Position numbers and translations under genes: made by a program. Positions 1 to 8,118 of a DNA stretch of 47,882 bases are shown here, piece after piece. The notes beneath the pieces were generated by a model, which saw only the letters and a list, made by a program, of their open reading frames with translations, did no database searches and was not told the DNA's origin. Positions within the stretch are counted from its first letter, which is position 1; the number at the start of each line of letters is the position of its first letter. The stretch comes from Methylobacterium sp. J-070 (GTDB lineage Bacteria; Pseudomonadota; Alphaproteobacteria; Rhizobiales; Beijerinckiaceae), in assembly GCF_022829385.1 (NCBI RefSeq), contig NZ_JAKSXX010000285.1, positions 1 to 47,882 on the forward strand. The letters are read 5' to 3'.

Positions 1-274
1 CGGCAACGACAGCTTCCGCACCGGCTACGCCGTCGGCGGCGGCATCGAGTACGCCCTGCCCACCGACTCGTTCCTGAACTTCTTCCGCTCCTCGGCCGTC
101 ACGCTCAAGGTCGAAGGCCTGTACGTCAACCTCGACCGCAACACCCGCAACCAAGGCGCGTTCGTCATCAACGCCGCCAACAACTTCCCCGTCGTCTACA
201 GCGGCATCGGACGCCGCTCCGACGAGTTCGCCGTCGTCCGCGCGGGCCTGAACTACAAGTTCGGCTCGTACTAA
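1..274 (+). CDS. Outer-membrane beta-barrel protein, 3' end only
   Basis: Reading frame 2-274 gives 90 residues and a TAA stop; the start lies before the window. The residues alternate polar and hydrophobic as in membrane beta-strands, with long loops rich in Asn, Arg and Gly. The last strand (VVRAGLNYKFGSY) has the aromatic-rich end typical of Omp25/Omp31-like surface proteins of Hyphomicrobiales. It would sit in the outer membrane as a small barrel; no transport or adhesion role can be read from this piece. A hairpin terminator follows about 100 bases downstream. The family name is inferred from the C-terminal signature only. Confidence 0.75.
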   Translation, partial: GNDSFRTGYAVGGGIEYALPTDSFLNFFRSSAVTLKVEGLYVNLDRNTRNQGAFVINAANNFPVVYSGIGRRSDEFAVVRAGLNYKFGSY

Positions 275-373
275 GGGCTTCGGGACGGCCCCTGGGGACG
301 GACGGTCCGGCGCGCCTCGGCGCCCGAACCTGCCGTCCCCGAGGGCCCACGATCGCGACGCCGGTCCACGGTC

Positions 374-412
374 AGGAGGGGCCGCTTCCGAGAGGAGGCG
401 GCCCCTCTTGTC
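374..412 (+). terminator. Rho-independent terminator after the outer-membrane protein gene
   Basis: A 10-bp perfect GC-rich stem (376-385 with 398-407, GAGGGGCCGC / GCGGCCCCTC) has a 12-base loop and is followed by a short T-rich stretch (TTGTCGTT). It lies 100 bases after the stop at 274. The rest of 275-608 shows no gene I can support. Confidence 0.7.
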
Positions 413-608
413 GTTGCACCGTCCGACACGGACCTGCCTTCGAGGCGGCGGCCCGGCCCCCGGCAGGATTCTGGCGGGCCTCCGGTCCGCCCGGGATCCG
501 CGCGTCCTCCGGATCCGACGCGTCCGCGCCGCCGGGACGGCGCCCCGCAGGACGTCGTCCGGGTCCAGGGCTCCGGCTCCCGATCGGCGCCGGAGCCGTC
601 AACCGGTC

Positions 609-1943
609 TCAGGCGGTCGACGGGCGCGGCGCGCCCTGGTCCGGCCGGGCGGTCCGGCCGGGCACGAGCGACAGGCCGGCCGAGAGCAGGGCGAACACCA
701 CCAGGGGCAGGAGGCTCAGGGTGAAGCTGCCGGTCCCGTCCTTGATGGCGCCGATCAGGTAGGGGCCGAGGAAGCCGCCGAGGTTCCCGACCGCGTTGAT
801 CGCCGCGATGCTCGCCGCCGCCGTGGCGGGGGGCATCGCCTCGGTGGCGAGCGCCCAGAACGGGCCCTTCAGCATGTAGACGCCCACCGCCGCCACCGTC
901 AGCGCCGCCACCACCGGGCCGAGCCCCGTGAGCACCGTGCCGCCCGCGAGCCCCAGCGCCAGGACCAGGAACGAGAGCGCCAGGTGCCAGCGCCGCTCGG
1001 CGGTCTTGTCGCTGTGCCGGCCCCAGAGGATCATGGCCACCGACGCGAAGCCGTAGGGGATGCTGTTCAGGAGGCCGGTCTCGAAATTGCCGAGGCCGAA
1101 GCTCTTGACGATCTGCGGCGTCCAGAAGGAGAGCCCGTAGCTGCTCGCGGTCGATCCGAAATAGATGGCCGCGAAGAGGGCGAGCCGCCGGTCGCGCAGC
1201 ACCTCCCACAGCGGCGGCTTCGCCGCCTGGCCGCGCCGGGTGTTGCGGGTCGCCTCGGCCTGGAGCTGCCGCTCCAGCCAGTCCCGCTCGGCCGCCGGTA
1301 GCCAGGCCGCATCCCGCGGGCCGTTCGGCAGCAACCACAGGACCGCCCCGGCCATCAGCACCGCCGGCAGGCCCTCGATGATGAACAGCCACTGCCAGCC
1401 GCGCAGCCCCCAGCCGCTCAGGCCGAGCAGCGCGCCCGAGACCGGCGAGCCGAGGAAGGACGAGATCGGGATCGAGATCATGAAGATCCCGATGATCCGC
1501 GCCCGGTAGGCCGAGGGGAACCAGTAGGTCAGGTAGAGGATCACGCCCGGGAAGAAGCCGGCCTCGGCGACGCCCAGGAGGAAGCGCAGGCCGACGAACG
1601 ACCAGGGCCCCTGCACGAGGGCCATGGCGGCGGAGATCAGCCCCCAGGTCGCCATGATCCTGGCGATCCAGAGCCGCGCCCCGAAGCGCTCCAGCATCAG
1701 GTTGCTGGGGATCTCCATCAGGAAGTAGCCGAGGAAGAAGATCCCCGCGCCCCAGCCGAACACCGTGGCCGACAGGCCGACATCGTGGTTCATCTGGATC
1801 GCCGCGAAGCCGACGTTCACCCGGTCCAGGAAGGAGACGAAGTAGGCCAGGATCAGGAACGGCACGAGCCGCCACCCGATCCGGCGCATCGCCGAGCGTT
1901 CGAGCGCGGTATCGTCCGGGTAGACTGTCGTCGGACCTGTCAT
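609..1943 (-). CDS. MFS transporter, anion:cation symporter (ACS) family
   Basis: This 444-residue protein of about 12 membrane spans has the ACS-family layout seen in tartrate, phthalate, glucarate and hexuronate permeases. The N-terminus reads ALERSAMRRIGWRLVPFLIL, then FLDRVNVGFAA in the first loop. RFLLGVAEAGFFPG follows in the fourth span, and a WLPNGP-type central loop separates the two halves. It should import an organic acid anion with protons across the inner membrane. No catabolic enzyme lies beside it, so the substrate cannot be guessed. It starts at ATG 1943 and is transcribed alone; an inverted repeat lies upstream at 2027-2044. Length is normal for the family. Confidence 0.88.
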   Translation of the reverse strand: MTGPTTVYPDDTALERSAMRRIGWRLVPFLILAYFVSFLDRVNVGFAAIQMNHDVGLSATVFGWGAGIFFLGYFLMEIPSNLMLERFGARLWIARIMATWGLISAAMALVQGPWSFVGLRFLLGVAEAGFFPGVILYLTYWFPSAYRARIIGIFMISIPISSFLGSPVSGALLGLSGWGLRGWQWLFIIEGLPAVLMAGAVLWLLPNGPRDAAWLPAAERDWLERQLQAEATRNTRRGQAAKPPLWEVLRDRRLALFAAIYFGSTASSYGLSFWTPQIVKSFGLGNFETGLLNSIPYGFASVAMILWGRHSDKTAERRWHLALSFLVLALGLAGGTVLTGLGPVVAALTVAAVGVYMLKGPFWALATEAMPPATAAASIAAINAVGNLGGFLGPYLIGAIKDGTGSFTLSLLPLVVFALLSAGLSLVPGRTARPDQGAPRPSTA

Positions 1944-2420
1944 CGGGCGTATCCTCGCGGGCCGGTCGGCTCTGGCGGCGACCTGTGCCGGACCTGCTTA
2001 ACCCGTTCGCGACACGGCTGGGAAGCGCTCACAGCGGCGTGAGCAGTCGGATCTGTTGAAGGCGACGGTGTATTCGTACTGCGGGAGATCGTTCACGACC
2101 GCTAAATCGCAGCCGTTTCGGTGCTGATTGCGCGCGAGAACGGCCTGAAGAGCTTGGTCTGATGCACGCGCATGGGCCAAACCGAGGCAGGCGTCGGCGG
2201 AGATGGTTCGGGCCCGGGAGCCAGGTGTCTCAAGGTGGCTTCCGCGCCTCTCCCTCCCCCGCAGAGGGGGGAGGGAGGGCGCGTGAGAGGTCTGGACCCC
2301 CAACCTGGCGACCGGACACTGATCCGGAACCCGATGTGTGGGTCTGCAAGCCGGCAGAGGGGTCAGGAAGCCCGTCGCGAAGCCCGCGCGCAGTCCCCGA
2401 TCCCGGTCGGCCCCTCCGCC
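1944..2420. other. Intergenic region with a C-rich/G-rich hairpin repeat
   Basis: No convincing gene lies here. Besides the inverted repeat at 2027-2044, a pyrimidine-rich arm (about 2246-2260) faces a purine-rich arm (about 2263-2280), forming an imperfect hairpin. It resembles dispersed intergenic palindromes common in high-GC Hyphomicrobiales genomes. It lies just downstream of the solute-binding protein gene, which ends at 2421 on the minus strand, and could act as a transcription end. Confidence 0.4.
2027..2044. promoter_or_regulatory. Inverted repeat upstream of the MFS gene, possible operator
   Basis: GCTCAC (2027-2032) and GTGAGC (2039-2044) are perfect inverted half-sites separated by 6 bases, about 85 bases before the MFS start. 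The position suits a regulator site, but no regulator gene is adjacent. Confidence 0.3.
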
Positions 2421-3992
2421 TCAGCCCTTCTTGACGTTCCAGAACACCGGCACGCCGTCGAGGACCCCCGTCAGGGACGGCCTGTAGGAGGTCTGGTTGA
2501 AGTACTGCCCGAGCGGCAGGTAGGGCAGGTCGGCGAAGGCCTGCGTCTGCAGGTCGTCCGCCAGCGCCTTGCGTGCGGCGGTGTCGGGGGCGTCGAGCCA
2601 CTGATCGCGCAGGCGCTCGATTGCCGCGCTCGTCGGCCAGCCGATCGCGGCGCTCTGTCCCGTCCCGCGCAGGAAGGCGCTGACCGCCGGGTTGGCCTGA
2701 TCGAGCCCCGCCCAGAAGGTGCAGAAGGCGCTCCAGCCGCCCTGGGCGATCGGGTCCTTCTTGGCGCGGCGCTGCACCACCGAGCCCCAGTCCATGACCT
2801 GGTAGTCGACGTTGAAGCCGGCGCGGCTCAGCATGTCGGCCGCCACGTCGGCCAGCGCCTTCAGGCTCGGGAAGTCGGAGGCGCCCATCAGCACGATCTT
2901 CTCGCCCTTGTAGCCGGCCGCGGCCAGCGCCTTCTTGGCGGCGTCGTAGTCCCGCTTGGCCGTGAGCGCGCCGAGCCCGGCATCGCTGGCCATCGGCAGG
3001 CCGGGGCAGAAGAAGCCGGTCGGCACGTGGATCAGCTTGGGATCGGTGCCGGTCACCGCCTGCATGAAGTCGGTCTGGTCGACCACCTTCAGCAGCACCT
3101 GCCGGATCGCCGGGTTGTCGAAGGGCGGCTGGAGCTGGTTCATCCGCAGGCAGCCGATCAGGCCGGTCGGGTCGGTGATCCGCGTCGTCAGGCCGCCGAG
3201 CGTCGGCACGAGATCGGCCGGCGGCTGCTCCCACCAATCCATCTCGCCGGTCTGCATCGCCGAGGCGGCGGTCGCCTGATCCGGGATGATGGTCCATTCG
3301 ACCCGATCGACGAAGGCCCGCTTGGGACCGGAGGTCCATTGCGGCGCGCCGCCCTCGCGGGGGACGTAGCCGGCAAAGCGCTCGTAGACGACCTTCGCGC
3401 CGACCACCCGCTCGTCCGCCTTGAAGCGGAACGGGCCGCTGCCGACCATCTCGGTCACCTGGGTGAACGGGTCGGTTTTGGAGAGGCGCTCCGGCATGAT
3501 CGCGCAGATGGAGGAGCCGACCTTGCCCAGCGCGTCCGGCAGGAGCGCGAAGGGCTTCTTCAGGCGGAACTGGATCGTCCGGTCGTCGGGCGCCGTGAGT
3601 TCGTCCGTATAGGCCATGAGCGTCTGGCCCATGGCGTCGCGCTTGCCCCAGCGGGCGATGCTCGCCACGCAGTCGCGGGCGAGCACCGGGCTGCCGTCGT
3701 GGAAGGTGAGCCCCGGCCGCAGCGTCAGGCGCCAGAGCTTGCCGTCGTCCTCGACCGTGTGGCCGGCGACCATCTGCGGCTGGGCCGCGTAGGTGGCGTC
3801 GGTCCCGTAGAGCGTGTCGAACACCGCGAGCCCGTGGTTCCGGGTGACGTAGGCGGTGGTCCAGATCGGATCGAGCACCGTGAGGTCGGCCTGCGGGATG
3901 AACTTGAGGGTCCGGGCGGCGGTACCCTGCGCCAGCGCGGGGGCGGCGAGGGCGGCGCCCGAAAGCGCCACGAAAGTCCGTCTGTTCAGCAT
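2421..3992 (-). CDS. ABC transporter substrate-binding protein, peptide/oligo (SBP_bac_5) type
   Basis: This 523-residue periplasmic binding protein starts with a twin-arginine-like leader (NRRTFVALSGAALAAPALAQ). The hydrophobic stretch and AxA-type cleavage site fall near residue 22. The body is a family-5 binding protein: LTLRPGLTFHDGSPV, a mid-region VGSGPFRF and IRQVLLKVVDQTDF are typical. Such proteins deliver peptides, nickel, glutathione or opines to a two-permease, two-ATPase ABC importer. None of those partners is in the window, so it is an orphan here and may serve a transporter elsewhere. It starts at ATG 3992; the family's usual length is 500-540. Confidence 0.87.
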   Translation of the reverse strand: MLNRRTFVALSGAALAAPALAQGTAARTLKFIPQADLTVLDPIWTTAYVTRNHGLAVFDTLYGTDATYAAQPQMVAGHTVEDDGKLWRLTLRPGLTFHDGSPVLARDCVASIARWGKRDAMGQTLMAYTDELTAPDDRTIQFRLKKPFALLPDALGKVGSSICAIMPERLSKTDPFTQVTEMVGSGPFRFKADERVVGAKVVYERFAGYVPREGGAPQWTSGPKRAFVDRVEWTIIPDQATAASAMQTGEMDWWEQPPADLVPTLGGLTTRITDPTGLIGCLRMNQLQPPFDNPAIRQVLLKVVDQTDFMQAVTGTDPKLIHVPTGFFCPGLPMASDAGLGALTAKRDYDAAKKALAAAGYKGEKIVLMGASDFPSLKALADVAADMLSRAGFNVDYQVMDWGSVVQRRAKKDPIAQGGWSAFCTFWAGLDQANPAVSAFLRGTGQSAAIGWPTSAAIERLRDQWLDAPDTAARKALADDLQTQAFADLPYLPLGQYFNQTSYRPSLTGVLDGVPVFWNVKKG

Positions 3993-4340
3993 ACCAGCCT
4001 ATCCACCCGGTGAAGACCGATCATCGTAGCACGCCCCGGGCCATGACCGGCTACCGAGCTTCATCGGCTACCGGGCGTGCCGAGCCGCGTCCGGCCCGGG
4101 GGCGGAGCCGCGGCAGGCGGGGCCCGCGGGGGGCGGCTTGCTCGACCCGGGAAAACGGTTTTCGGCCAGCGAAGAGCGCAAATGGCAAGTTTTCGTCAAT
4201 ATAAAGTCTTTATCTGCGGCCATCGGGCTGACGTTCCCGGAGCCGCCCGACGAGGCGTCCCCCGGGCGCGCCGTCGACCTCCGCGAATAGCTGCTGCGTC
4301 CCGGTCCCGTGTACGGGCGGGGCATCCCAGGATTGTTGTG
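3993..4340. other. Intergenic region, no gene seen
   Basis: This gap lies between the divergent binding-protein gene (minus) and a small plus-strand gene. The right half is less GC-rich (around 4150-4215, with a TATAAAG-like stretch near 4200) and probably holds the promoter of the small gene. I see no RNA or repeat. Confidence 0.35.
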
Positions 4341-4574
4341 ATGAATTTCACCGTCTCCGCACGCCTCTCCGCGCGCCGGTTCGCCTATCAGCACGCCTCC
4401 GTCCTCAGCGCCCTCGACCAGGGCATGAGCCTGATCGCGGCCGGCATGGCCGATGTGACGATCACGGACGGCAATGGCCGGGCTCGGACGCCCGCGGCGC
4501 TGTACCAGTCCCTGTTCGGAACCGGCCGCACCGGGTCGAACCCAGTCCATCCCACCCAGGCGCAGGCGGCCTGA
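4341..4574 (+). CDS. Small hypothetical protein, 77 aa
   Basis: I do not recognise this gene. ATG 4341 is preceded by AGGA at 4329-4332 with 8-base spacing; the open frame upstream to 4077 is GC-rich, Arg-rich and unlikely to be coding. The product starts MNFTVSARLSARRFAYQHAS and has a short hydrophobic stretch (SLIAAGMADVTITDG). No Cys, no signal peptide and no clear domain are visible. It may be a small cytoplasmic protein of the kind conserved only within the genus. It stands alone between divergent and unrelated neighbours. Confidence 0.55.
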   Translation: MNFTVSARLSARRFAYQHASVLSALDQGMSLIAAGMADVTITDGNGRARTPAALYQSLFGTGRTGSNPVHPTQAQAA

Positions 4575-4769
4575 CCGGTCCGGACGCCCCGCCCGATCCG
4601 ATGCAGCAATGCGCCGGTGCCGGGCCGCCGGTCTCGACTGCAGAAAAAATCGGAGAGGAATCGAACGAATACGTGTTCGTCTTCCTAGACATTTTTCGAG
4701 ATCAGGCTTAGCCTATGTGTGTTCGTGTCGCCGATATGCTGACGCGAATGCTTCCGGAGATCGTTCTAC

Positions 4770-5360
4770 ATGAAGCGCCGTAGCGCGCGACCATTCATGG
4801 TCGAAGTTAAGGGCGCGCGGACCGCGCGCGCCTCGCTGACCGCCCCCGACCTGCGGGCGCGCCCAGAGAACAGCCTCTGGCAGGAATTGGCCCAGGTCGA
4901 GGTGAAGCCGCCGCAACCGGACGTCCCGGCCGCTTCGGCCCCGCGCCCGGAGCGAAAGGAACCGGAGACCCCGGTCCGGCGCGTCCTGCCGAGCCTCGTT
5001 CCCATGTTCGAGATCCCGGCCGAGACCGAATCCGAGCCTGACGCCGCTGCGCCCCCCGTGCGGCGGGCCCGGCGCGGACGGCCGCCTGCGGTCGCGCCGA
5101 AGCCGGACGCACCGAATCCCGCCCTGCTCGATCCGGCCGTGACGGCTCCGGCCGTGACGGCTCCGGTCGCGGCGAAACCGGCCACGAAGCCGCGTCGCCC
5201 GGCCGCGGAGCGCTCCGAACCGGCCGCCGCACCCGCGGTGCCGGTGCCGCCGGCGGAGCCCGGTCAGGGCCCCTCGGCCCGGCCCGGGACCTGGCGCCGG
5301 ACGAAGGAGCTGCGGCTCGGCGAGCGCTGGAAGCGGCGCCTGCCCCATTTCGCCCGCTGA
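4770..5360 (+). CDS. Hypothetical basic, proline/alanine-rich protein, 196 aa
   Basis: I do not recognise the family. The protein begins MKRRSARPFMVEVKGARTARA, a short conserved-looking basic segment. A long low-complexity middle rich in Pro, Ala, Glu and Arg follows, including an AT-hook-like RRARRGRPP near residue 97. It ends with a second ordered-looking basic segment (RTKELRLGERWKRRLPHFAR). A 15-base direct repeat near 5139-5168 encodes VTAPAVTAPV. The head and tail may be the functional parts, possibly contacting nucleic acid, with a disordered linker; this is inference. A GGAG 10-13 bases before the ATG supports the start. Confidence 0.6.
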   Translation: MKRRSARPFMVEVKGARTARASLTAPDLRARPENSLWQELAQVEVKPPQPDVPAASAPRPERKEPETPVRRVLPSLVPMFEIPAETESEPDAAAPPVRRARRGRPPAVAPKPDAPNPALLDPAVTAPAVTAPVAAKPATKPRRPAAERSEPAAAPAVPVPPAEPGQGPSARPGTWRRTKELRLGERWKRRLPHFAR

Positions 5361-5398
5361 GCCGATCCTGAGCCGGCCGGTCGCGGGCCGCCGCGCGG

Positions 5399-5659
5399 TC
5401 AGGCGAAGAACGGCCTGAAATTCTCGATCCAGCCGCGCAGCCACGCCTCGCAGGCCTGCTGGGCGGCCCCGGCGTCCTGGCCGTGGCCCCAGATGTCCTC
5501 GGCGAGGGGACTCCACCACGTCCAGAGGCGGTTCGAGCCGTCGTACTCGCAGATGGCGACCTGCACGGCCCCGACCCGCCCCACGAAGCGCGGGAGCGGC
5601 ACGCCGGCCGTCACGTCCTGGGTCCAGGTGATCACGCTCCGGGGCATCCCGTTGGCCAT
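5399..5659 (-). CDS. Small hypothetical protein, 86 aa
   Basis: Not recognised. The product is compact and rich in Trp (WTQDV, LWTWW, EDIWG, AWLRGWIENF), which suggests a folded domain rather than a chance frame. ATG 5659 is used; an in-frame TTG at 5671 and an ATG at 5647 are alternatives, and none has a strong ribosome site. No signal peptide or membrane span is seen. It converges with the basic protein gene ending at 5360. Confidence 0.55.
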   Translation of the reverse strand: MANGMPRSVITWTQDVTAGVPLPRFVGRVGAVQVAICEYDGSNRLWTWWSPLAEDIWGHGQDAGAAQQACEAWLRGWIENFRPFFA

Positions 5660-5794
5660 CGTGCCGGACAAGCGAACCGGCGCGAAGGGCTGGGGTCTCG
5701 CGTCGCGCCGTCCCGAAAGCCGGCAGCCGCCTGCGGGACGATGCTGGAGAACGTCGCCGCGGCCCGGACGTTCATTCCGCCCTTCGCCGCGGGC

Positions 5795-6268
5795 TCAGGC
5801 GGCCCGCAGCTCCGACAGCGCGCCCGCCGCCAACCGCGAATTGCGGTAGCGCGCGTCCGCGGTGACCTCCCGGTCGATCCAGGGCGGCAGCAGCACCGGC
5901 TGGTCCTCCCGTTCGAGCTCGATCTCCGCCAGGATCAGGCCCGAGAGCGTCCCGCCGAACACGTCCACGTCCCAGACGGCACCGGCATGCTCGATCCGGT
6001 AGCGGGTCTTCTCGAGCCGCCGGTCCGGCGACACACCGGCCATGAGCGCCTCGCCGTCCTGCGGCGCGATGGCGAACTCGACCTCGTCGCGGCAGGCACC
6101 GCGCCGGGGGCTCTTCCATGTGATCAGCGTGCGCTCGCCGGCCCGGCGGATGCGGATCGTGTTGGCGTCGTCCGTATAGAGGTAGCCCTGAACGAAATGC
6201 GTCCCCGACCGGCACAGGGCCAGCACGGACGGGTGCGCGATGAACTTGCGCTCGATCTCGACAGGCAT
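5795..6268 (-). CDS. CYTH domain protein (triphosphatase/adenylate cyclase IV-like)
   Basis: The 157-residue protein opens MPVEIERKF, the ExExK-type signature of CYTH enzymes, which bind triphosphates with two metal ions inside a beta-barrel tunnel. Downstream elements fit: TIRIRRAGERTLITWKS (basic strand), RDEVEFAI, KTRYRIEHAGAVWDVDVFGG and ILAEIELERED, giving alternating acidic and basic side chains. Bacterial members are mostly inorganic triphosphatases. The ATG at 6268 is chosen because the signature begins there; the frame is open further upstream. It is divergent from the Nudix gene, which also acts on phosphate-rich compounds. Confidence 0.85.
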   Translation of the reverse strand: MPVEIERKFIAHPSVLALCRSGTHFVQGYLYTDDANTIRIRRAGERTLITWKSPRRGACRDEVEFAIAPQDGEALMAGVSPDRRLEKTRYRIEHAGAVWDVDVFGGTLSGLILAEIELEREDQPVLLPPWIDREVTADARYRNSRLAAGALSELRAA

Positions 6269-6436
6269 GCCGCGACTCGCTGCGGGTGGACCAAAGAGGT
6301 TTCGCGGACAAACGCCCGCGACACAAGCGTGGCCGGCCCGCGATGAGCACGGCGTCGCAGACATGGCTCGCCGACCGGCGGGTACGGATGCGGAATCGCC
6401 AAATTTAACTATGTAAAGGCGCGAGGAGTTTAACGA

Positions 6437-6973
6437 TTGCAGAATCCTATCCGGCAGAACCGCCGCCTTTCATCCCTGAGGTCGGCCCTGAAAGCGGCAT
6501 CCAAGCGGACAACCCTGAAGAAGCTGCTTCGGAAGGCTCAGGCCAAACCGCTGAAGCAGGTCGCCGCGCTGCCGTTCCGCATCGGCGCAGACGGCCGGAT
6601 CGAGGTTCTGCTCATCACCTCGCGTGATACGGGGCGCTGGATCATTCCCAAGGGCTGGCCCATGATCGGTCGCAAGGCCCACCGGGCCGCCGAGCGCGAG
6701 GCCTTCGAGGAGGCCGGCCTGAAGGGGCAGATCGCGGCCGATCCGGTCGGCTGGTACCGCTACGACAAGCGCCTCGATCGCGGTCTGGCGCTCCCCTGCA
6801 AGGTGCGCGTCTACCCGTTGCGGGTCGAGGTCCAGCACGAGCGCTGGCCGGAGCGGGGGCAGCGCACGCTGCGGTGGTTCCGTCCGGAGGAGGCGGCGCG
6901 CCTCGTCCACGAGGACGAGCTCCAGCGCCTGCTCGCGGTCTTCGCGCCGCCGCCGCTCGACGGCCGCGCCTGA
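6437..6973 (+). CDS. NUDIX hydrolase
   Basis: The 178-residue protein has a basic N-terminal tail (about 35 residues) and then a Nudix fold. The Nudix box ends REAFEEAGL, preceded by IPKGWPMIGRKAHRAAE. The first glutamate of the classical G-x5-E spacing is Arg here, as in the diphosphoinositol polyphosphate/PPi-type 'KGWPM' branch. VAALPFRI marks the first strand. It should cleave a nucleoside- or polyphosphate-linked diphosphate; the substrate is not determined by sequence. The start codon is TTG at 6437, supported by GCGAGGAG at 6421-6428; no ATG fits. It is divergent from the CYTH gene. Confidence 0.85.
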   Translation: MQNPIRQNRRLSSLRSALKAASKRTTLKKLLRKAQAKPLKQVAALPFRIGADGRIEVLLITSRDTGRWIIPKGWPMIGRKAHRAAEREAFEEAGLKGQIAADPVGWYRYDKRLDRGLALPCKVRVYPLRVEVQHERWPERGQRTLRWFRPEEAARLVHEDELQRLLAVFAPPPLDGRA

Positions 6974-7162
6974 CCGGCTTCGCATCGATCGGATCCGTCC
7001 GACCCGGGTCCCGGACCGTATCGGAGAGCGGCGCGAAGCCCCCGGAGCGAGGAACCCGCCGCCGATCCCGTCGTTGGTCCCGCAGATTGGATCGTTTCTA
7101 AGTTCCAAGTCTTCGTTCCGACGCGCGGCGCGGCCTCGAGCCGCCGACCAGGGAGCCTGACC

Positions 7163-7360
7163 ATGAACGCGAAGTGCGAGACCTGCCGGTTCTTCGACGA
7201 GCACAAGGGCAATGGCGCCGTGGCGCAGAGCGATGCCGGCCTGTGCCGCTTCAACCCGCCGATCAGCCAGCCCGCCCCCGATTCCAAGGGCCTCTGGCCG
7301 GTGGTGGCCGTCCAGGACTGGTGCGGCCACTACACCCCCGAGATGACCGCGGCCGAGTAA
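7163..7360 (+). CDS. Small cysteine-rich protein, 65 aa, possible metal site
   Basis: Not recognised by name. The protein has Cys at 5, 8 and 29 followed by DWCGHY near the end. This CxxC...C...CxH pattern is typical of small zinc- or iron-binding proteins that are common in Methylobacterium and rhizobia. There is no signal peptide, so it is probably cytoplasmic. A GGGAG sits 9 bases before ATG 7163. A GC-rich hairpin follows the stop at 7367-7388. Confidence 0.65.
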   Translation: MNAKCETCRFFDEHKGNGAVAQSDAGLCRFNPPISQPAPDSKGLWPVVAVQDWCGHYTPEMTAAE

Positions 7361-7366
7361 GGGACT

Positions 7367-7388
7367 GCCCCGGCCGACGAGCCGGGGC
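7367..7388 (+). terminator. Terminator-like hairpin after the cysteine-rich small gene
   Basis: GCCCCGGC and GCCGGGGC form a perfect 8-bp stem with a 6-base loop, 7 bases after the stop. There is no T-run, so it may instead stabilise the mRNA 3' end. Confidence 0.4.
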
Positions 7389-7630
7389 GTCCCGTACGTG
7401 TTCCCCCGGCGGTCCGTTGCCGGGCGAGTGCTTCGGTTGACGCGTCTCTCTTCGTCATACGGGCGGAGCGAGGAGGCCCTAAGCGGCGCGTGTGGCGCCG
7501 GCTCATCCCCTTCGCGCAGCCCTCAGGGACGACGGCGCCGAAGCCCTCGTTCGGCGACGGTCCGAGACCGGCCCCCGTCGGAAGGGGCCGGTTCGAACCG
7601 GGCGTGCCCGGAGGCGACGGAGCGCCGGCC

Positions 7631-7721
7631 AAAAAAAGACCGCCCCCGAGGGAGCGGTCCGAAGTCTTGGGAGGAAACGCCCACGCGGGGCAGCAGCACC
7701 GCGACACCGTCGCCGTGCTGC
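7631..7721 (-). ncRNA. Small trans-acting-type RNA, copy A (alpha-r8/mmgR, suhB-like)
   Basis: On the minus strand there are three hairpins. The first has an outer 7-bp stem GCAGCAC/GTGCTGC with an inner CGAC/GTCG. The second is a small GCCC-N5-GGGC. The third is a 9-bp intrinsic terminator (7659-7638) followed by seven T (7637-7631). Between hairpins 2 and 3 lies unpaired UUUCCUCCC (7677-7669), complementary to ribosome-binding sites. The same layout is at 20139-20228 with paired substitutions. The motif and length match what I know of the alphaproteobacterial alpha-r8/mmgR family, which occurs in several copies per genome. No good promoter is seen; the RNA starts 7 bases after the stop of the gene ending at 7728, so it may be made by processing of that transcript. 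Confidence 0.72.
7638..7659 (-). terminator. Intrinsic terminator of small RNA copy A
   Basis: This is a 9-bp GC-rich stem with a CTCG loop, followed directly by seven T on the minus strand (7637-7631). Confidence 0.85.
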
Positions 7722-7727
7722 ACTGCG

Positions 7728-8018
7728 TCAACCCGCATGGGCCGCCTGGGTTCCTGAACCCGGCTCCACGGCCAGAACCCCGCCTCTCTTTGGGGGGCGG
7801 GTGGGGATCGCCCGCAAGCCGGCCGCGACCCGCTGGGTCCGTTCCAGCGTCATGAGGTCCCGCAGCGGCGCCTCGGCGAGGTCGAGCAGCCTGGCGTCGC
7901 GCCAGCGCGGCTTGCCGCCGGGCCGGCGACGGAACCAGCGCCCGCGCTCCTCCTCGACGAGCAGGACCAGCTTGCCGGTCCAGGTCCGGCGGAACCAGAA
8001 ACGTCCGGTCAGGGGCAT
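7728..8018 (-). CDS. Small hypothetical protein, 96 aa
   Basis: I do not know the family. The protein opens MPLTGRFWFRRTWTGKLVLL, continues with VEEERGRWFRRRPGGKPRWRDARLLDLAEAPLRDL, and ends in a short Gly/Ala tail. The mix of aromatic strands and a basic-plus-helix segment suggests a small folded cytoplasmic protein. ATG 8018 lies in a locally AT-richer stretch (8019-8118) that probably contains its promoter. Its stop is only 7 bases before small RNA copy A on the same strand. Confidence 0.6.
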   Translation of the reverse strand: MPLTGRFWFRRTWTGKLVLLVEEERGRWFRRRPGGKPRWRDARLLDLAEAPLRDLMTLERTQRVAAGLRAIPTRPPKRGGVLAVEPGSGTQAAHAG

Positions 8019-8118
8019 GTCCGCATCACGGCTAAATATCCGAAGAATGGATACTACAATTTAATCCACGATATGGAACTCACCGGATTAGTTTCGCGAA
8101 GAATTTGATTAGATACTG

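Noticed and set aside
1998..2303. 101-residue minus-strand frame before the MFS gene
   Set aside because: Its N-terminal part is just a translation of the intergenic hairpin repeat, and no domain is present.
4525..4550. CGGGTCGAACCCAGT segment resembling a tRNA T-arm
   Set aside because: Lies inside a small coding frame and has no cloverleaf around it.
7586..7606. GGTTCGAACC-type stretch resembling a tRNA T-arm
   Set aside because: No acceptor stem, anticodon arm or D-arm can be built around it; it is simply a short palindrome.
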